DNA of 26,590 nt from Bacteroidota bacterium (GCA_023458215.1 JAEXAJ010000040.1:1-26590), one strand, 5' to 3'. Counted from the stretch's first letter, positions 8,448 through 17,666 are shown. The notes: generated from the sequence alone by a model not told the origin. Made by a program: numbers and translations.

Positions 8448-8530
8448 AGTGATTGGGTGATAAAGTGATAGTGGGATAACACTCTGTGGCACATAGCGCA
8501 GCTACCTTATCACTTTATTACCCTATCACC
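8448..8530. terminator. Hairpin between fucosidase and glycosyltransferase
   Basis: The arm 8448-8471 pairs with 8507-8530 (about 20 of 24 positions), built from GTGATAAAGTGAT-like repeats. It lies 3' of the fucosidase stop at 8591 on the minus strand and before the next promoter, so it probably ends or protects the fucosidase mRNA. There is no clean U-tract, so the terminator call is tentative. The rest of 8308-8590 shows no gene. Confidence 0.5.
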
Positions 8531-8590
8531 ATTTTGCTTCATTTCTAAAAGCGCTGTGAATTAACTTCAACTGCTAATTCGCATCAAGTA

Positions 8591-10483
8591 TTATTGTATT
8601 CCAAATTCTGCAAACCCCACTTCATTATCATCGTTCACCATCCTTACTGCTTTTAGGGCTATAAAGCGTGCTTTTACAGGGGTGAAATGAATGGATTGCA
8701 AAATGGGATTATTCTTGATATTTGAAAACTCACCTGCTTGGACTACATTATTAATAGCATCCTCTTCAAGGCCGGTGGATAACTCGTAGTTTGAGATTAA
8801 CCCTTTACGGTCATCACTCTGGTCGGGTAAGTAATAGAAAGAAGAGATGGTTCGTTCTTCACCTAAGTCAACAATCAGCGTGTTTTCTTTGATGAAACAG
8901 GTGGTTGTTATATTCTTGTCAGTACATTTGTCGGCTTCTTCCTTATCTACGCCCCGCAAGGTGAACGGAAGGCTTTTCAGTTCATCCGGCTTGATAGCAA
9001 AAGAAATATCGTTCGTTTCTCCTGCATAATAAGCTTCGATGTTATTGATGCAAAGGCTTGCGCGTGAATCTGTGAAATTTATGCGCAAGCGATTGGTCTC
9101 AATGGTCTTAAAACGTAGGAGACGTTTGTATCCTATGGTAGTGGTTTCTTCATTCAGTGTTATGGGCAACCATTTGTCGTTTTGGTAATATTCCACGTTG
9201 AAAGCTTTGACGCGTTGTCCCAGTGGAATGTATTCTTGCAATAACAGACGATTGACTTGCTCCGTTTTGGGGAAGTCAAATTCCACGCTAGCCGAAGTTA
9301 CTCCGTCTTTAGTGGCCCAATAGGAGTCGTAGTTATCGTCAGTTATGGCTTTGGCTTTAAACTCTTTTCCACGTTCGTCGGTCGCCTTGGGAGTGATGCC
9401 GGACAGGAGGTTGTGTGATAATTGTTGCTCTATGTTTTTGTGGAAGTTGACTGCGTTGGCAGAATCCACCGGATGAATCAACCCGTCGCGATCCACAGGA
9501 AAATTGAGCAGCAGGGTTGCGTTGCGTCCTACACTTTTATAATATAGATCAGTTAGTTGGTCTACAGTCTTTACTTTATCGTCCTCTTCCGGATGGTAGA
9601 ACCAGCCGGGACGGATGGATACATCACATTCGGCAGGTGTCCATTGGTTGCCATCGGCATGCCCATTTTCCAGCTCACGATAATTGGGGTACCCTGGATA
9701 TACTTCACCGGCACGTAAGAAAGACCAGTTTGTTGCTCCGGCAAAACCATTTTCATTACCCACCCATCGGCAACCGGGACCTCCGTCGGAGAAGATGACA
9801 GCTTGTGGTTGAAGCTCGTTCAGTATTTCGTAAATCTTCGGATAGTTGTAATAATTCTTTCGATCAATGTTGCGGGAGTCTTTGGCGCCACCGTACCATC
9901 CATCTCCTCCGTTGGCACCGTCAAACCACACTTCGAATACCTTGCCATAATTACTCATCAGTTCTTGCAGTTGTTTATGAAAGTAATCGACGTATTCGGG
10001 TGTTGCGTATTGGGCGTGGTTGCGATCCCAAGGTGAAAGATAAACGGCGAATTTAATACCATACTTTTCGCAGGCAGCGGCGAGTTCGCCCACAATGTCT
10101 CCTTTCCCATTCTTGTAAGGAGTGTTACGGATGCAATATTCTGTTAGCTGTGTAGGCCACAGGCAGAAGCCGTCATGGTGCTTGGCGGTTAGGATTACTC
10201 CTTTCATTCCTGCGGCAACAAAAGTTTTGACCCATTGCTCGCAGTCCAACTTTGTGGGATTAAAAGTTTTGGGGTCGGAGTCGCCATATCCCCATTCGCG
10301 GTCGTTGAAGGTGTTCAATCCGAAGTGTACGAAAGCATATGTTTCCATCTTCTGCCAATCCACTTGTTTTTGCTCGGGAATAGGAAGAATCGCTTGCGGG
10401 GGAGTTATGGAGGAAGCGCAGGAACTTATTACAGCAAGAATGATTCCGGCGTATACGTATAAAAGATAGACTTGTTTTTTCAT
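8591..10483 (-). CDS. GH29 alpha-L-fucosidase, lipoprotein
   Basis: Removes alpha-linked L-fucose from host or dietary glycans. The N-terminus is a lipoprotein signal with lipobox AVISSC (Cys22), so it should be membrane anchored, periplasmic or surface exposed. The GH29 catalytic domain spans about 35-345. It includes FVHFGLNTFNDREWG near 51, AKHHDGFCLWPT near 100, and EVWFDGANG near 184 with Asp188 as expected nucleophile. NATLLLNFPVDRDG closes the barrel region. A discoidin/F5-8C-like carbohydrate-binding region follows (about 355-490, ending LCINNIEAYY) with a further beta-rich tail to 630. Overall it resembles the alpha-1,3/1,4 branch (GH29-B), though linkage is inferred. It is divergent from the rhamnose operon and is apparently monocistronic. 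Confidence 0.92.
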   Translation of the reverse strand: MKKQVYLLYVYAGIILAVISSCASSITPPQAILPIPEQKQVDWQKMETYAFVHFGLNTFNDREWGYGDSDPKTFNPTKLDCEQWVKTFVAAGMKGVILTAKHHDGFCLWPTQLTEYCIRNTPYKNGKGDIVGELAAACEKYGIKFAVYLSPWDRNHAQYATPEYVDYFHKQLQELMSNYGKVFEVWFDGANGGDGWYGGAKDSRNIDRKNYYNYPKIYEILNELQPQAVIFSDGGPGCRWVGNENGFAGATNWSFLRAGEVYPGYPNYRELENGHADGNQWTPAECDVSIRPGWFYHPEEDDKVKTVDQLTDLYYKSVGRNATLLLNFPVDRDGLIHPVDSANAVNFHKNIEQQLSHNLLSGITPKATDERGKEFKAKAITDDNYDSYWATKDGVTSASVEFDFPKTEQVNRLLLQEYIPLGQRVKAFNVEYYQNDKWLPITLNEETTTIGYKRLLRFKTIETNRLRINFTDSRASLCINNIEAYYAGETNDISFAIKPDELKSLPFTLRGVDKEEADKCTDKNITTTCFIKENTLIVDLGEERTISSFYYLPDQSDDRKGLISNYELSTGLEEDAINNVVQAGEFSNIKNNPILQSIHFTPVKARFIALKAVRMVNDDNEVGFAEFGIQ

Positions 10484-10516
10484 ACGATTAATGAATTAGA
10501 TTGTTGGTTAATGTCA

Positions 10517-10524
10517 CAAAGGTA
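10517..10524 (-). promoter_or_regulatory. -7 box for the fucosidase
   Basis: CAAAGGTA on the plus strand reads TACCTTTG on the minus strand, matching TAnnTTTG, 33 bases before the start codon at 10483. No clear -33 element. Confidence 0.6.
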
Positions 10525-10724
10525 AATAAAACAGCCGATTTTACCTAATCCCGGTTGAAGGGTTTTATATTATAGTTTCATTTTTGACGGGTTATGAGTT
10601 AATCTCTATGCCATCTTTATTCAATATAAATTTAAGATGATTGCCTCGTTGACCAATTATCTGAAACAGTGGTTCCGTCAGATTGTCAAATTAGACATCC
10701 TTTCAGCCAAAACACTTACAAGGG

Positions 10725-10749
10725 ATAGGGGAGCAATCCCCTATTTTTG
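10725..10749 (+). promoter_or_regulatory. Rhamnose operon promoter with overlapping palindrome
   Basis: TATTTTTG (10742-10749) matches the TAnnTTTG -7 box, 33 bases before the rhaB ATG. It is overlapped by a perfect 7-bp inverted repeat, ATAGGGG-N6-CCCCTAT (10725-10744). A weaker ATCTGA/TCAGAT pair lies at 10659-10664 and 10678-10683. These are candidate regulator sites. The rest of the 298-base divergent region (10484-10781) contains no gene. Confidence 0.6.
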
Positions 10750-10781
10750 TACCATCTTAATAGCGACTAAAACTAATTACC

Positions 10782-12248
10782 ATGAAACAATGCTTTTTTG
10801 CAGTCGACCTGGGGGCTACCAGCGGCCGTACTATCCTGGGGACTTTTGCCACAAACGGACTGGAACTGGAGGAAGTGAACCGTTTCCCCAATCAACTGAT
10901 TGAAACCGGAGGACACGTTTACTGGGATATTTATGAACTCTATCGTAACATAACCGACGGATTGAAACGTGCTGCCCGGCGGGAAGATATTGAAATAACT
11001 TCCATCGGTATCGATACCTGGGGAGTGGACTTTGTTTGTGTAGGCAAAGATGGAGCTTTCCTTCGCCAGCCCTACGCTTATCGTGATCCGCATACAGAGG
11101 GTGCCCCCGAAGCTTTCTTTGCACGCGTGCCCCGTAACCGGGTATATGAATGGACGGGCATTCAAGTGATGAACTTCAATTCCCTGTTCCAACTCGACAC
11201 ATTGCGCCGTAATGAGGACAGCGCACTGGCTGCCGCCGATAAAATACTTTTCATGCCCGATGCGCTGAGCTATATGTTGACCGGAGAAATGGTAACGGAA
11301 TATACCATTGCCACTACCGCCCAGCTCATTAATGCCACTACCCGTAAACTGGAATCTTCTTTGCTCCGCGAACTGGGATTGACGAAGGAGACCTTCGGAC
11401 GCTTTGTCTATCCCGGCGAGAAGGTGGGAGTGCTCACAGAAGAAGTACAACGCCTCACTGGTCTTGGTGCTATCCCCGTGATAGCCGTAGCCGGACACGA
11501 TACCGCTTCGGCTGTAGCAGCGGTGCCCGCCATGAACCGTAACTTTGCTTATCTGAGTAGCGGTACTTGGTCTTTGATGGGAGTAGAAACCGATACCCCC
11601 GTTATTACTAAAGAAACCGAAGAATTGAACTTCACCAATGAAGGAGGTGTAGAGGGTACCATCCGTCTGCTTAAAAATATTTGCGGCATGTGGTTGCTGG
11701 AACGTTGTCGTGCCGACTGGGGCGAGACATCCTATCCCGAACTGATTGCGGAGGCCGAGGCATGTGAACCTTTCCGCAGTCTGATAAATCCGGATGATGC
11801 CCTCTTTGCCAACCCTACCGATATGGAGCAAGCCATCAAAGATTATTGTAGTGCTCATCATCAACCCGTGCCCGAAACCCGTGGACAGATTGTACGTTGC
11901 ATCTTCGAAAGCCTTGCTTTACGTTACCGCCAAGTCCTGGATCACCTACGCCGTCTTTCGCCTCGTCCGATAGAAACGTTGCACGTGATTGGCGGTGGAA
12001 GCCGTAATGACTTGCTGAACCAATGGACAGCCAATGCAGTAGGTATCCCCGTCATTGCCGGCCCGGCGGAAGCCACAGCCATCGGCAACGTGATGATCCA
12101 AGCCTTAGCCACCGGAACAACAAAAGATGTAACCTCCATGCGCCGGCTCATTAACCGATCCATCCCGCTAAAGACCTTCCACCCAAAGGATACCGAAGCC
12201 TGGAATACCGCCTACTCGCACTTCCAGCAGCAATCCACCAACAAATAA
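10782..12248 (+). CDS. rhaB: L-rhamnulokinase
   Basis: FGGY-family kinase phosphorylating L-rhamnulose at C1 with ATP. The 488 residues match RhaB length. The N-terminal phosphate loop reads AVDLGATSGRT (Asp9), substrate-side motifs are IGIDTWGVDF near 75 and YRDPHTEG near 100, the catalytic base region is VAGHDTASAV (Asp240), and the ATP-binding C-terminal half has LSSGTWSLMG near 259 and VIGGGSRNDLLNQ near 403. HDTASAV and the rhamnose operon context favour RhaB over the related fuculokinase or xylulokinase. It is first gene of the rhamnose operon, and the isomerase follows after 39 bases. It has no visible defects. Confidence 0.95.
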   Translation: MKQCFFAVDLGATSGRTILGTFATNGLELEEVNRFPNQLIETGGHVYWDIYELYRNITDGLKRAARREDIEITSIGIDTWGVDFVCVGKDGAFLRQPYAYRDPHTEGAPEAFFARVPRNRVYEWTGIQVMNFNSLFQLDTLRRNEDSALAAADKILFMPDALSYMLTGEMVTEYTIATTAQLINATTRKLESSLLRELGLTKETFGRFVYPGEKVGVLTEEVQRLTGLGAIPVIAVAGHDTASAVAAVPAMNRNFAYLSSGTWSLMGVETDTPVITKETEELNFTNEGGVEGTIRLLKNICGMWLLERCRADWGETSYPELIAEAEACEPFRSLINPDDALFANPTDMEQAIKDYCSAHHQPVPETRGQIVRCIFESLALRYRQVLDHLRRLSPRPIETLHVIGGGSRNDLLNQWTANAVGIPVIAGPAEATAIGNVMIQALATGTTKDVTSMRRLINRSIPLKTFHPKDTEAWNTAYSHFQQQSTNK

Positions 12249-12287
12249 CTTATAACTCATAACTCATAACTAAAATAACTTCCTATC

Positions 12288-13538
12288 ATGAAAGAAGAAC
12301 TGATTTTGAAAGCCTACGAAGTAGCTAAAGAACGTTACGCCGCCATCGGCATCAATGTAGACGAGGCAATGGATGCCTTGCAAAAGATTTCCCTCTCCCT
12401 GCATTGCTGGCAGGCGGATGATGTAGCCGGGTTCGAAGCCCAAGGCTCATTGACTGGCGGCATCCAGGCTACGGGCAATTATCCCGGCAAAGCACGTAAT
12501 ATGGAAGAATTGCGTCAAGATGTATTGAAAGCAGCCTCCTTTATCCCCGGTACCCACCGCTTGAACCTGCACGAAATCTATGGTGACTTCGGTGGAAAGT
12601 TTGTTGACCGTGACCAGGTAGAACCTGCACACTTCGAAAGCTGGATGCAATGGGCAGCCGAAAACAATATGAAACTCGATTTCAACTCCACCTCTTTCTC
12701 TCATGCAAAGAGTGGCAATCTTTCCTTGTCCAATCCTGACAAGGCAATCCGTGACTTTTGGGTAGAGCATACCATTCGTTGCCGTGCCATTGCCGAAGAG
12801 ATGGGGCGTCGTCAGGGAGATCCTTGTATCATGAACCTGTGGGTGCACGATGGCAGCAAGGACATCACAGTGAACCGTATGAAGTATCGCGAACTGTTGA
12901 AGGAATCTCTCGACCGCATCTTCGAAAAAGAATATAAGAATATGCGCGATTGCGTGGAATCTAAAGTCTTCGGTATCGGACTGGAAAGCTATACGGTAGG
13001 TTCTAATGATTTCTACATCGGTTATGGAGTGAGTCGTAACAAGATTGTGACGCTGGATACCGGTCATTTCCATCCTACGGAAAGTGTAGCGGACAAGCTC
13101 TCTTCACTGCTGCTCTTTATTCCCGAAATCATGTTGCACGTCAGCCGTCCGGTGCGTTGGGACTCAGACCACGTAACGATTATGAACGACGATACATTGG
13201 ATCTTTGCAAGGAAATCGTTCGATGTGGTGCACTGAATCGTGTGCATATCGGTCTTGATTATTTTGATGCTTCTATCAACCGTATCGGCGCATACGTCAT
13301 CGGTAGCCGTGCCACTCAGAAGTGCATGATGCAGGCATTGCTCGAACCGCTTTCCCTGCTACGCCAGTATGAAGCAAACGATCAGGGCTTTGAACGTCTC
13401 GCTCTGCTCGAAGAAGCGAAGTCGCTGCCTTGGAATGCCGTTTGGGATATGTTCTGTTTGAAGAACAATGTTCCGGTAGGCGAGGAATTCATAAAAGAGA
13501 TAGAGAAATATGAGGCGGAGGTAACCTCTAAACGCTGA
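12288..13538 (+). CDS. rhaA: L-rhamnose isomerase
   Basis: Interconverts L-rhamnose and L-rhamnulose in a metal-dependent TIM barrel. The length of 416 residues is normal for RhaA. Visible metal and active-site segments, in family order, are SLHCWQADDV near 35, GIGLESYTVG near 230 (Glu ligand), TLDTGHFHPTE near 255 (Asp and His), RWDSDHV near 288 (paired Asp and His) and HIGLDYFDASINR near 323 (Asp ligand). It lies between kinase and permease; the permease ATG starts four bases after its stop, suggesting translational coupling. Confidence 0.96.
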   Translation: MKEELILKAYEVAKERYAAIGINVDEAMDALQKISLSLHCWQADDVAGFEAQGSLTGGIQATGNYPGKARNMEELRQDVLKAASFIPGTHRLNLHEIYGDFGGKFVDRDQVEPAHFESWMQWAAENNMKLDFNSTSFSHAKSGNLSLSNPDKAIRDFWVEHTIRCRAIAEEMGRRQGDPCIMNLWVHDGSKDITVNRMKYRELLKESLDRIFEKEYKNMRDCVESKVFGIGLESYTVGSNDFYIGYGVSRNKIVTLDTGHFHPTESVADKLSSLLLFIPEIMLHVSRPVRWDSDHVTIMNDDTLDLCKEIVRCGALNRVHIGLDYFDASINRIGAYVIGSRATQKCMMQALLEPLSLLRQYEANDQGFERLALLEEAKSLPWNAVWDMFCLKNNVPVGEEFIKEIEKYEAEVTSKR

Positions 13539-13542
13539 AAAT

Positions 13543-14574
13543 ATGAATACACTGATAGGATTACTCATTATTGCCATTGGCAGTTTCGGTCAGAGTAGCT
13601 CGTATGTACCCATAAAAAAAGTTGACGGGTGGTCTTGGGAAAGCTTTTGGCTCGTACAAGGAATATTTGCCTGGCTAGTCTTCCCGCTATTGGGAGCTTT
13701 GCTGGCTATTCCTACGGGTGGTAGCTTGATGGAACTTTGGAGTTCGGGCGGTGCGCTGACCGCTATCATCTACGGTGTGCTGTGGGGAGTAGGTGGACTC
13801 ACCTTCGGTCTGAGCATGCGTTATCTGGGTGTTGCGCTCGGTCAGAGCATTGCCCTTGGCACCTGTGCGGGCTTCGGCACACTGTTCCCCGCCCTGTTTG
13901 CCGGGAAAGACCTGTTGCATGGCGACGGGTTGATATTACTCATCGGGGTTTGTATCACCTTGGCAGGTATAGCCATCATCGGTTATGCCGGTGCTCTGCG
14001 CTCCAAGAATATGAGTGATGAGGAGAAGAAGAAAGCGGTACGCGAATTTGCCCTGACTAAAGGTCTGCTGGTTGCCCTGCTTGCTGGTGTGATGAGTGCT
14101 TGCTTTGCCCTCGGACTGGATGCGGGTACGCCCATCAAAGAAGCTGCCCTCGCCGGAGGTGTTGCTCCATTGTATGCCGGACTTCCTGTTATCTTCCTCG
14201 TTACACTAGGGGGCTTCTTTACGAACGCCGTCTATTGCATCCAGCAGAATGTAAAGAACAAAACCGGGCATGAATATTTTTCCGTTAAAGGCGATATATT
14301 CGTAAATAATCTTTTATTTTGTGCTCTTGCCGGTGTACTATGGTACTCCCAGTTCTTTGGTCTCGAAATGGGGAAGAGCTTCCTTACGGATAGCCCCATC
14401 CTGATCGCCTTCTCCTGGAGTATTCTGATGTCGCTCAATGTGACTTTCAGCAATGTTTGGGGCATCCTCCTGAAAGAATGGAAAGGATGTGGCTCTAAAA
14501 CCATTGGTGTACTCATTCTCGGATTAGTGGTGCTGATTGCGTCTATCATAGTGGTCGCAATGGCGCAGAACTAA
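13543..14574 (+). CDS. rhaT: L-rhamnose/proton symporter (RhaT-like permease)
   Basis: Inner-membrane permease of the RhaT family within the drug/metabolite transporter superfamily. The 343 residues contain about ten hydrophobic helices; the N-terminus MNTLIGLLIIAIGSFGQSSSYVPIKKVDGWSWE-like segment, with SSYVPIKKV near 20, and LGTCAGFGTLFPAL near 105 are typical of RhaT. Its position between isomerase and aldolase identifies rhamnose as substrate more firmly than the sequence alone. The isomerase stop and this ATG are only four bases apart. Confidence 0.92.
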   Translation: MNTLIGLLIIAIGSFGQSSSYVPIKKVDGWSWESFWLVQGIFAWLVFPLLGALLAIPTGGSLMELWSSGGALTAIIYGVLWGVGGLTFGLSMRYLGVALGQSIALGTCAGFGTLFPALFAGKDLLHGDGLILLIGVCITLAGIAIIGYAGALRSKNMSDEEKKKAVREFALTKGLLVALLAGVMSACFALGLDAGTPIKEAALAGGVAPLYAGLPVIFLVTLGGFFTNAVYCIQQNVKNKTGHEYFSVKGDIFVNNLLFCALAGVLWYSQFFGLEMGKSFLTDSPILIAFSWSILMSLNVTFSNVWGILLKEWKGCGSKTIGVLILGLVVLIASIIVVAMAQN

Positions 14575-14602
14575 TTAAAATATATAACTAATTTCTAAAG
14601 AT

Positions 14603-15412
14603 ATGAATTCAATCTTAACCAATCGCCCCGCCCTGGCTGCCGAAGTGAACAAGGTAGCCGAAGTAGCCGGTTATCTCTGGCAAAAGGGCTGGGCGGAACG
14701 TAACGGTGGAAACATCACCGTAAACATCACTGAATACGTGGACGATGCTATCCGCACCATGCCCGCTATCAGCGAAGTAAAACCTATCGGCGCCACCTTG
14801 CCGCACCTGAAAGGCTGCTACTTCTACTGCAAAGGCACCAATAAGCGTATGCGCGACCTTGCCCGATGGCCTATGGAGAATGGTTCCGTCATCCGCATTC
14901 TCGACGATTGCGGCAGCTATGTCATCATAGCCGACCAACCCGTGCAACCCACTTCCGAGCTGCCTTCGCACCTCAGTGTGCACAATCAGCTCATCGCCAA
15001 AGGCTCTCCTTACAAAGCCTCCGTGCATACCCATCCCATCGAACTGATTGCGATGACTCACTGCCCGAAGTATTTGGAGAAAGATGTTGCTACCAATCTG
15101 CTTTGGAGTATGATTCCCGAAACCAAAGCTTTCTGTCCCCGTGGTCTCGGCATCATCCCCTACAAGCTTCCCAGCTCCGTAGAACTGGCACAAGCCACCA
15201 TGCGCGAACTGGAAGATTACGATGTCGTCATGTGGGAAAAACACGGTGTCTTTGCAGTAGATGTCGATGCTATGGCTGCTTTCGATCAGATAGATGTGTT
15301 GAACAAATCCGCCCTTATCTACATCGCCGCCAAGAACATGGGCTTCGAGCCGGATGGCATGAGCCAATTGCAAATGCAGGAAATGTCCGTAGCCTTCAAT
15401 TTGCCAAAATAA
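14603..15412 (+). CDS. rhaD: Rhamnulose-1-phosphate aldolase
   Basis: Class II (zinc) aldolase splitting L-rhamnulose 1-phosphate into dihydroxyacetone phosphate and L-lactaldehyde. The 269 residues fit RhaD. Landmarks are GNITVNITEYV (phosphate loop region) near 32, SELPSHLSVHN near 118 with the likely catalytic Glu, the zinc ligands VHTHPIE (about His142 and His144) and the third zinc His in WEKHGVF (about 214). Last gene of the operon in this window. No lactaldehyde reductase follows before the next promoter, so lactaldehyde must be handled by a gene elsewhere. Confidence 0.95.
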   Translation: MNSILTNRPALAAEVNKVAEVAGYLWQKGWAERNGGNITVNITEYVDDAIRTMPAISEVKPIGATLPHLKGCYFYCKGTNKRMRDLARWPMENGSVIRILDDCGSYVIIADQPVQPTSELPSHLSVHNQLIAKGSPYKASVHTHPIELIAMTHCPKYLEKDVATNLLWSMIPETKAFCPRGLGIIPYKLPSSVELAQATMRELEDYDVVMWEKHGVFAVDVDAMAAFDQIDVLNKSALIYIAAKNMGFEPDGMSQLQMQEMSVAFNLPK

Positions 15413-15485
15413 AAGTTTAGCGGCAGAACCGCTAAAAGTGATGAGTGAAACCGAAGGTGTGTCGATACATGTTTTGTTGTCTCTT

Positions 15486-15557
15486 TTAGGCACGGATTTC
15501 ACGGATTACACGGAAATTAATTAGAAGATCCGTGAAATCCGTGTAATCCGTGCCTAA
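15486..15557. repeat. 29-bp inverted repeat of CACGGATT units after rhaD
   Basis: Arms 15486-15514 and 15529-15557 pair over 29 bases with a few mismatches and a 14-base loop. Each arm contains three tandem CACGGATT-like units, alternating with TTT or TTA endings. It could end the rhamnose transcript or belong to an interspersed repeat family. Apart from this and a short GCGG/CCGC pairing at 15420, the 307-base gap 15413-15719 holds no gene, only the promoter of the next gene. Confidence 0.85.
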
Positions 15558-15683
15558 ATTCATTACATATAGTAAGTCATTATTCATTTCGACACATCCT
15601 CGTTCACTCGTTAGCTTGTTGACTCCTCCCCCTTTAATCACTATTATTTTCTGTGAGGGTTCTCTTTTTTCAAGAATAATCTC

Positions 15684-15691
15684 TATTTTTG
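15684..15691 (+). promoter_or_regulatory. -7 box for the AraC-type regulator
   Basis: TATTTTTG matches TAnnTTTG and lies 29 bases before the ATG at 15720, indicating that the regulator is transcribed separately from rhaBATD. No good -33 box. Confidence 0.6.
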
Positions 15692-15719
15692 TCGTTAGGC
15701 ATCATGAAAAGCACTTGAT

Positions 15720-16646
15720 ATGGCGAAGGATTATAATGATTTAGGAGTAGAGTTCAAATATCTGATTGTAAATGATATGGATCGGAAATACGGCTTGTGG
15801 GTCAATACCGTAGGTTTTCAGTCTATTCAACCGAATTCTCCTTATCCTTTGAAGGACCATCCTTCGGGCTACTTCTTCAACGCTCAAAAAGGGCGTGTCT
15901 TGCGCGAATATCAATTAGTCTACATTACCAAAGGGCGCGGCTTGTTCTCTTCCGAATCTACTACTGAAAAGCAAGTATGCAAAGGCCGTCTGATTGTTCT
16001 TTTCCCCGATCAGTGGCATACTTATCATCCTTACAGTCAAACGGGGTGGAATGAATACTATATTGGTTTTGAAGGTCCTGTCATCGATGGTTTAGTAAAA
16101 GGCGGTTTCCTCTCAAAAGATAACCAAGTCCTTGAAGTCGGTCTTGATGAAGAACTGGTCTCTCTGTTCTCCCGTGCTTTAGAGATAGCCGAAGGCGACA
16201 AAATATCTTCCCAACAGTATCTTGCAGGCATTGTATTGCACATGGTGGGAATGATTCTTTCCATCTCCAAAAATAAGATATTCGAAGTGGGGGATGTAGA
16301 CCAGAAGATTGAGCAGGCAAAGATTATTATGAACGAAAATGTCTTCAAGGACGTTGATCCCGAAGAACTTGCCATGCGGCTGAATATCAGTTATTCCTGG
16401 TTTCGTAAAGTTTTTAAAGAATATACGGGCTATGCTCCCGCCAAATACTTTCAGGAATTGAAGCTGCGCAAGGCAAAGCAACTTCTTGTAGGCACTTCAC
16501 AATCAGTGAAAGAAATCTCCTACATGCTCGACTATAAATCTACCGAACACTTCTTCTCCTTATTTAAAAAGCATACAGGCTTTACCCCGTTAGAGTACCG
16601 CTCTTTCGGGCGGGAGACGAATGTTGAGGAAGAAGAACTTGATTAA
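15720..16646 (+). CDS. AraC-family transcriptional regulator, probable rhamnose activator
   Basis: DNA-binding regulator of 308 residues. The N-terminal half (about 25-170) has the cupin-like sensor pattern of AraC proteins (REYQLVYITKGRGLFSSE near 62; VLFPDQWHTYHP near 93). The C-terminal half (about 205-300) holds two helix-turn-helix units: ELAMRLNISYSWFRKVFKEY near 217, then VKEISYMLDYKSTEHFFSLF near 262 followed by KHTGFTPLEYR. Directly downstream of the rhamnose operon and on the same strand, it is likely the activator responding to rhamnose (role of RhaR), but that is inferred from position. Candidate target sites lie before rhaB. Confidence 0.88.
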   Translation: MAKDYNDLGVEFKYLIVNDMDRKYGLWVNTVGFQSIQPNSPYPLKDHPSGYFFNAQKGRVLREYQLVYITKGRGLFSSESTTEKQVCKGRLIVLFPDQWHTYHPYSQTGWNEYYIGFEGPVIDGLVKGGFLSKDNQVLEVGLDEELVSLFSRALEIAEGDKISSQQYLAGIVLHMVGMILSISKNKIFEVGDVDQKIEQAKIIMNENVFKDVDPEELAMRLNISYSWFRKVFKEYTGYAPAKYFQELKLRKAKQLLVGTSQSVKEISYMLDYKSTEHFFSLFKKHTGFTPLEYRSFGRETNVEEEELD

Positions 16647-16652
16647 CGTGAG

Positions 16653-16737
16653 TTCGATGAATTTCAGTTACTCTTGCTATACATTAAAAGATGTGTATAA
16701 AGGGTATCTCCCGGTAAGGCAAATCAAATTCATCGAA
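16653..16737. terminator. Inverted repeat between convergent genes
   Basis: TTCGATGAATTT (16653-16664) and AAATTCATCGAA (16726-16737) form a perfect 12-bp stem with a 61-base loop between the regulator and the convergent TolB-like gene. Long loop and no strong U-tract, so it may be a transcript-end stabiliser rather than a true terminator. Confidence 0.5.
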
Positions 16738-16748
16738 TTAAGGTTCAG

Positions 16749-17666
16749 CTAGTCTATGCGATAGCTGACGAATGCAGCCTTCTTGCTATCCGGTGCCCAC
16801 GAGTTGACATTGATCGTTCCTTGCCCGCCGAAAAGTTTTACCATTGTTTTAGGCTCTCCGCCATTTGCCGGCATCAGGCGAAGTTCTACGTTTTTGTTTG
16901 GCAGATGTTCGCCCGGTTCCAGATCGCCTTTGTAGTAGGTAATGAATAATACGGACTTGCCATCGGGTGAAACATGCGGGAACCAGGAGTTGCGGGTCTC
17001 GTCAAAGGTCATTTGGGTCTGTTCCGTACCGTCGGTTTTCATACGCCATACCTGCATAAGTCCGGTTCGTACGGAGTTGAACCAGATGTATTGTCCGCAG
17101 GGAGAATATTCCGGGCCGTCGTCCAATCCTTCCGCAGTGGTAAGGCGGGTTTCCTCGCCTCCTTCAGCCGGAATGGTGTACACATCGTAATTACCGTTTC
17201 GCTCGGCGCAATAGGCGAGCTGCTTGCCATCGGGACTCCATCCGTGAAGGTAACTGGGCCCCATCGGAGTAATCAGGCGGGGAGTACCGCCGGTTATCGG
17301 AAGTGTATATATACGCGATTTATGGTCTTCCTTCGTACCGTGGCTGATGGCGATTTGTTTTCCATCGGCTGCAATCACATGATCGTTGTTACAGTCTTGG
17401 GCAAAACCGGTATTTATCAGTTCCGGCTCGGCGGGAGCGGTGGGAGAGATGCGATAGAGTTTGCCATCACTGTTGTAAACCAGCCATTGCCCGTCAGGTG
17501 TCCAGTTGGGTGCCTCGATCCGGTAAGGGAATTCTTTTACAACGGTTCTGTTTCCATTGGTAACATCCAGTATCTCAAGGATGCTGGTAACTTTGTTGGG
17601 CTGCTGTGCGGTTGCAGTCAGCGTAATAGCAGTAAAAAGAAGGGTTGAGCAGGTTTTCATATTCAT
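16749..17666 (-). CDS. Secreted TolB-like beta-propeller protein
   Basis: A 305-residue secreted protein. After a signal peptide (about residues 1-20, ending TATAQ) it consists of repeated TolB/PD40 blades. Repeating motifs of the form W-x-PDG-x-x-L/I occur as [13 protein letters not shown] near 53, [14 protein letters not shown] near 143, [13 protein letters not shown] near 187, [13 protein letters not shown] near 231 and [13 protein letters not shown] near 290. About six blades, so a closed propeller is plausible. Unlike true TolB it lacks the N-terminal domain and a pal/tolA neighbourhood, so it is more likely a sugar- or peptide-related periplasmic protein. Function unknown. Confidence 0.82.
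   Translation of the reverse strand: MNMKTCSTLLFTAITLTATAQQPNKVTSILEILDVTNGNRTVVKEFPYRIEAPNWTPDGQWLVYNSDGKLYRISPTAPAEPELINTGFAQDCNNDHVIAADGKQIAISHGTKEDHKSRIYTLPITGGTPRLITPMGPSYLHGWSPDGKQLAYCAERNGNYDVYTIPAEGGEETRLTTAEGLDDGPEYSPCGQYIWFNSVRTGLMQVWRMKTDGTEQTQMTFDETRNSWFPHVSPDGKSVLFITYYKGDLEPGEHLPNKNVELRLMPANGGEPKTMVKLFGGQGTINVNSWAPDSKKAAFVSYRID

Noticed and set aside
10773..11864. Long minus-strand frame (363 codons) over rhaB
   Set aside because: Antisense shadow of a clear, full-length rhamnulokinase; its residues show no family pattern.
14615..15502. Long minus-strand frame (295 codons) over rhaD
   Set aside because: Antisense shadow of the aldolase, with composition rich in His/Gly from reversed codons.
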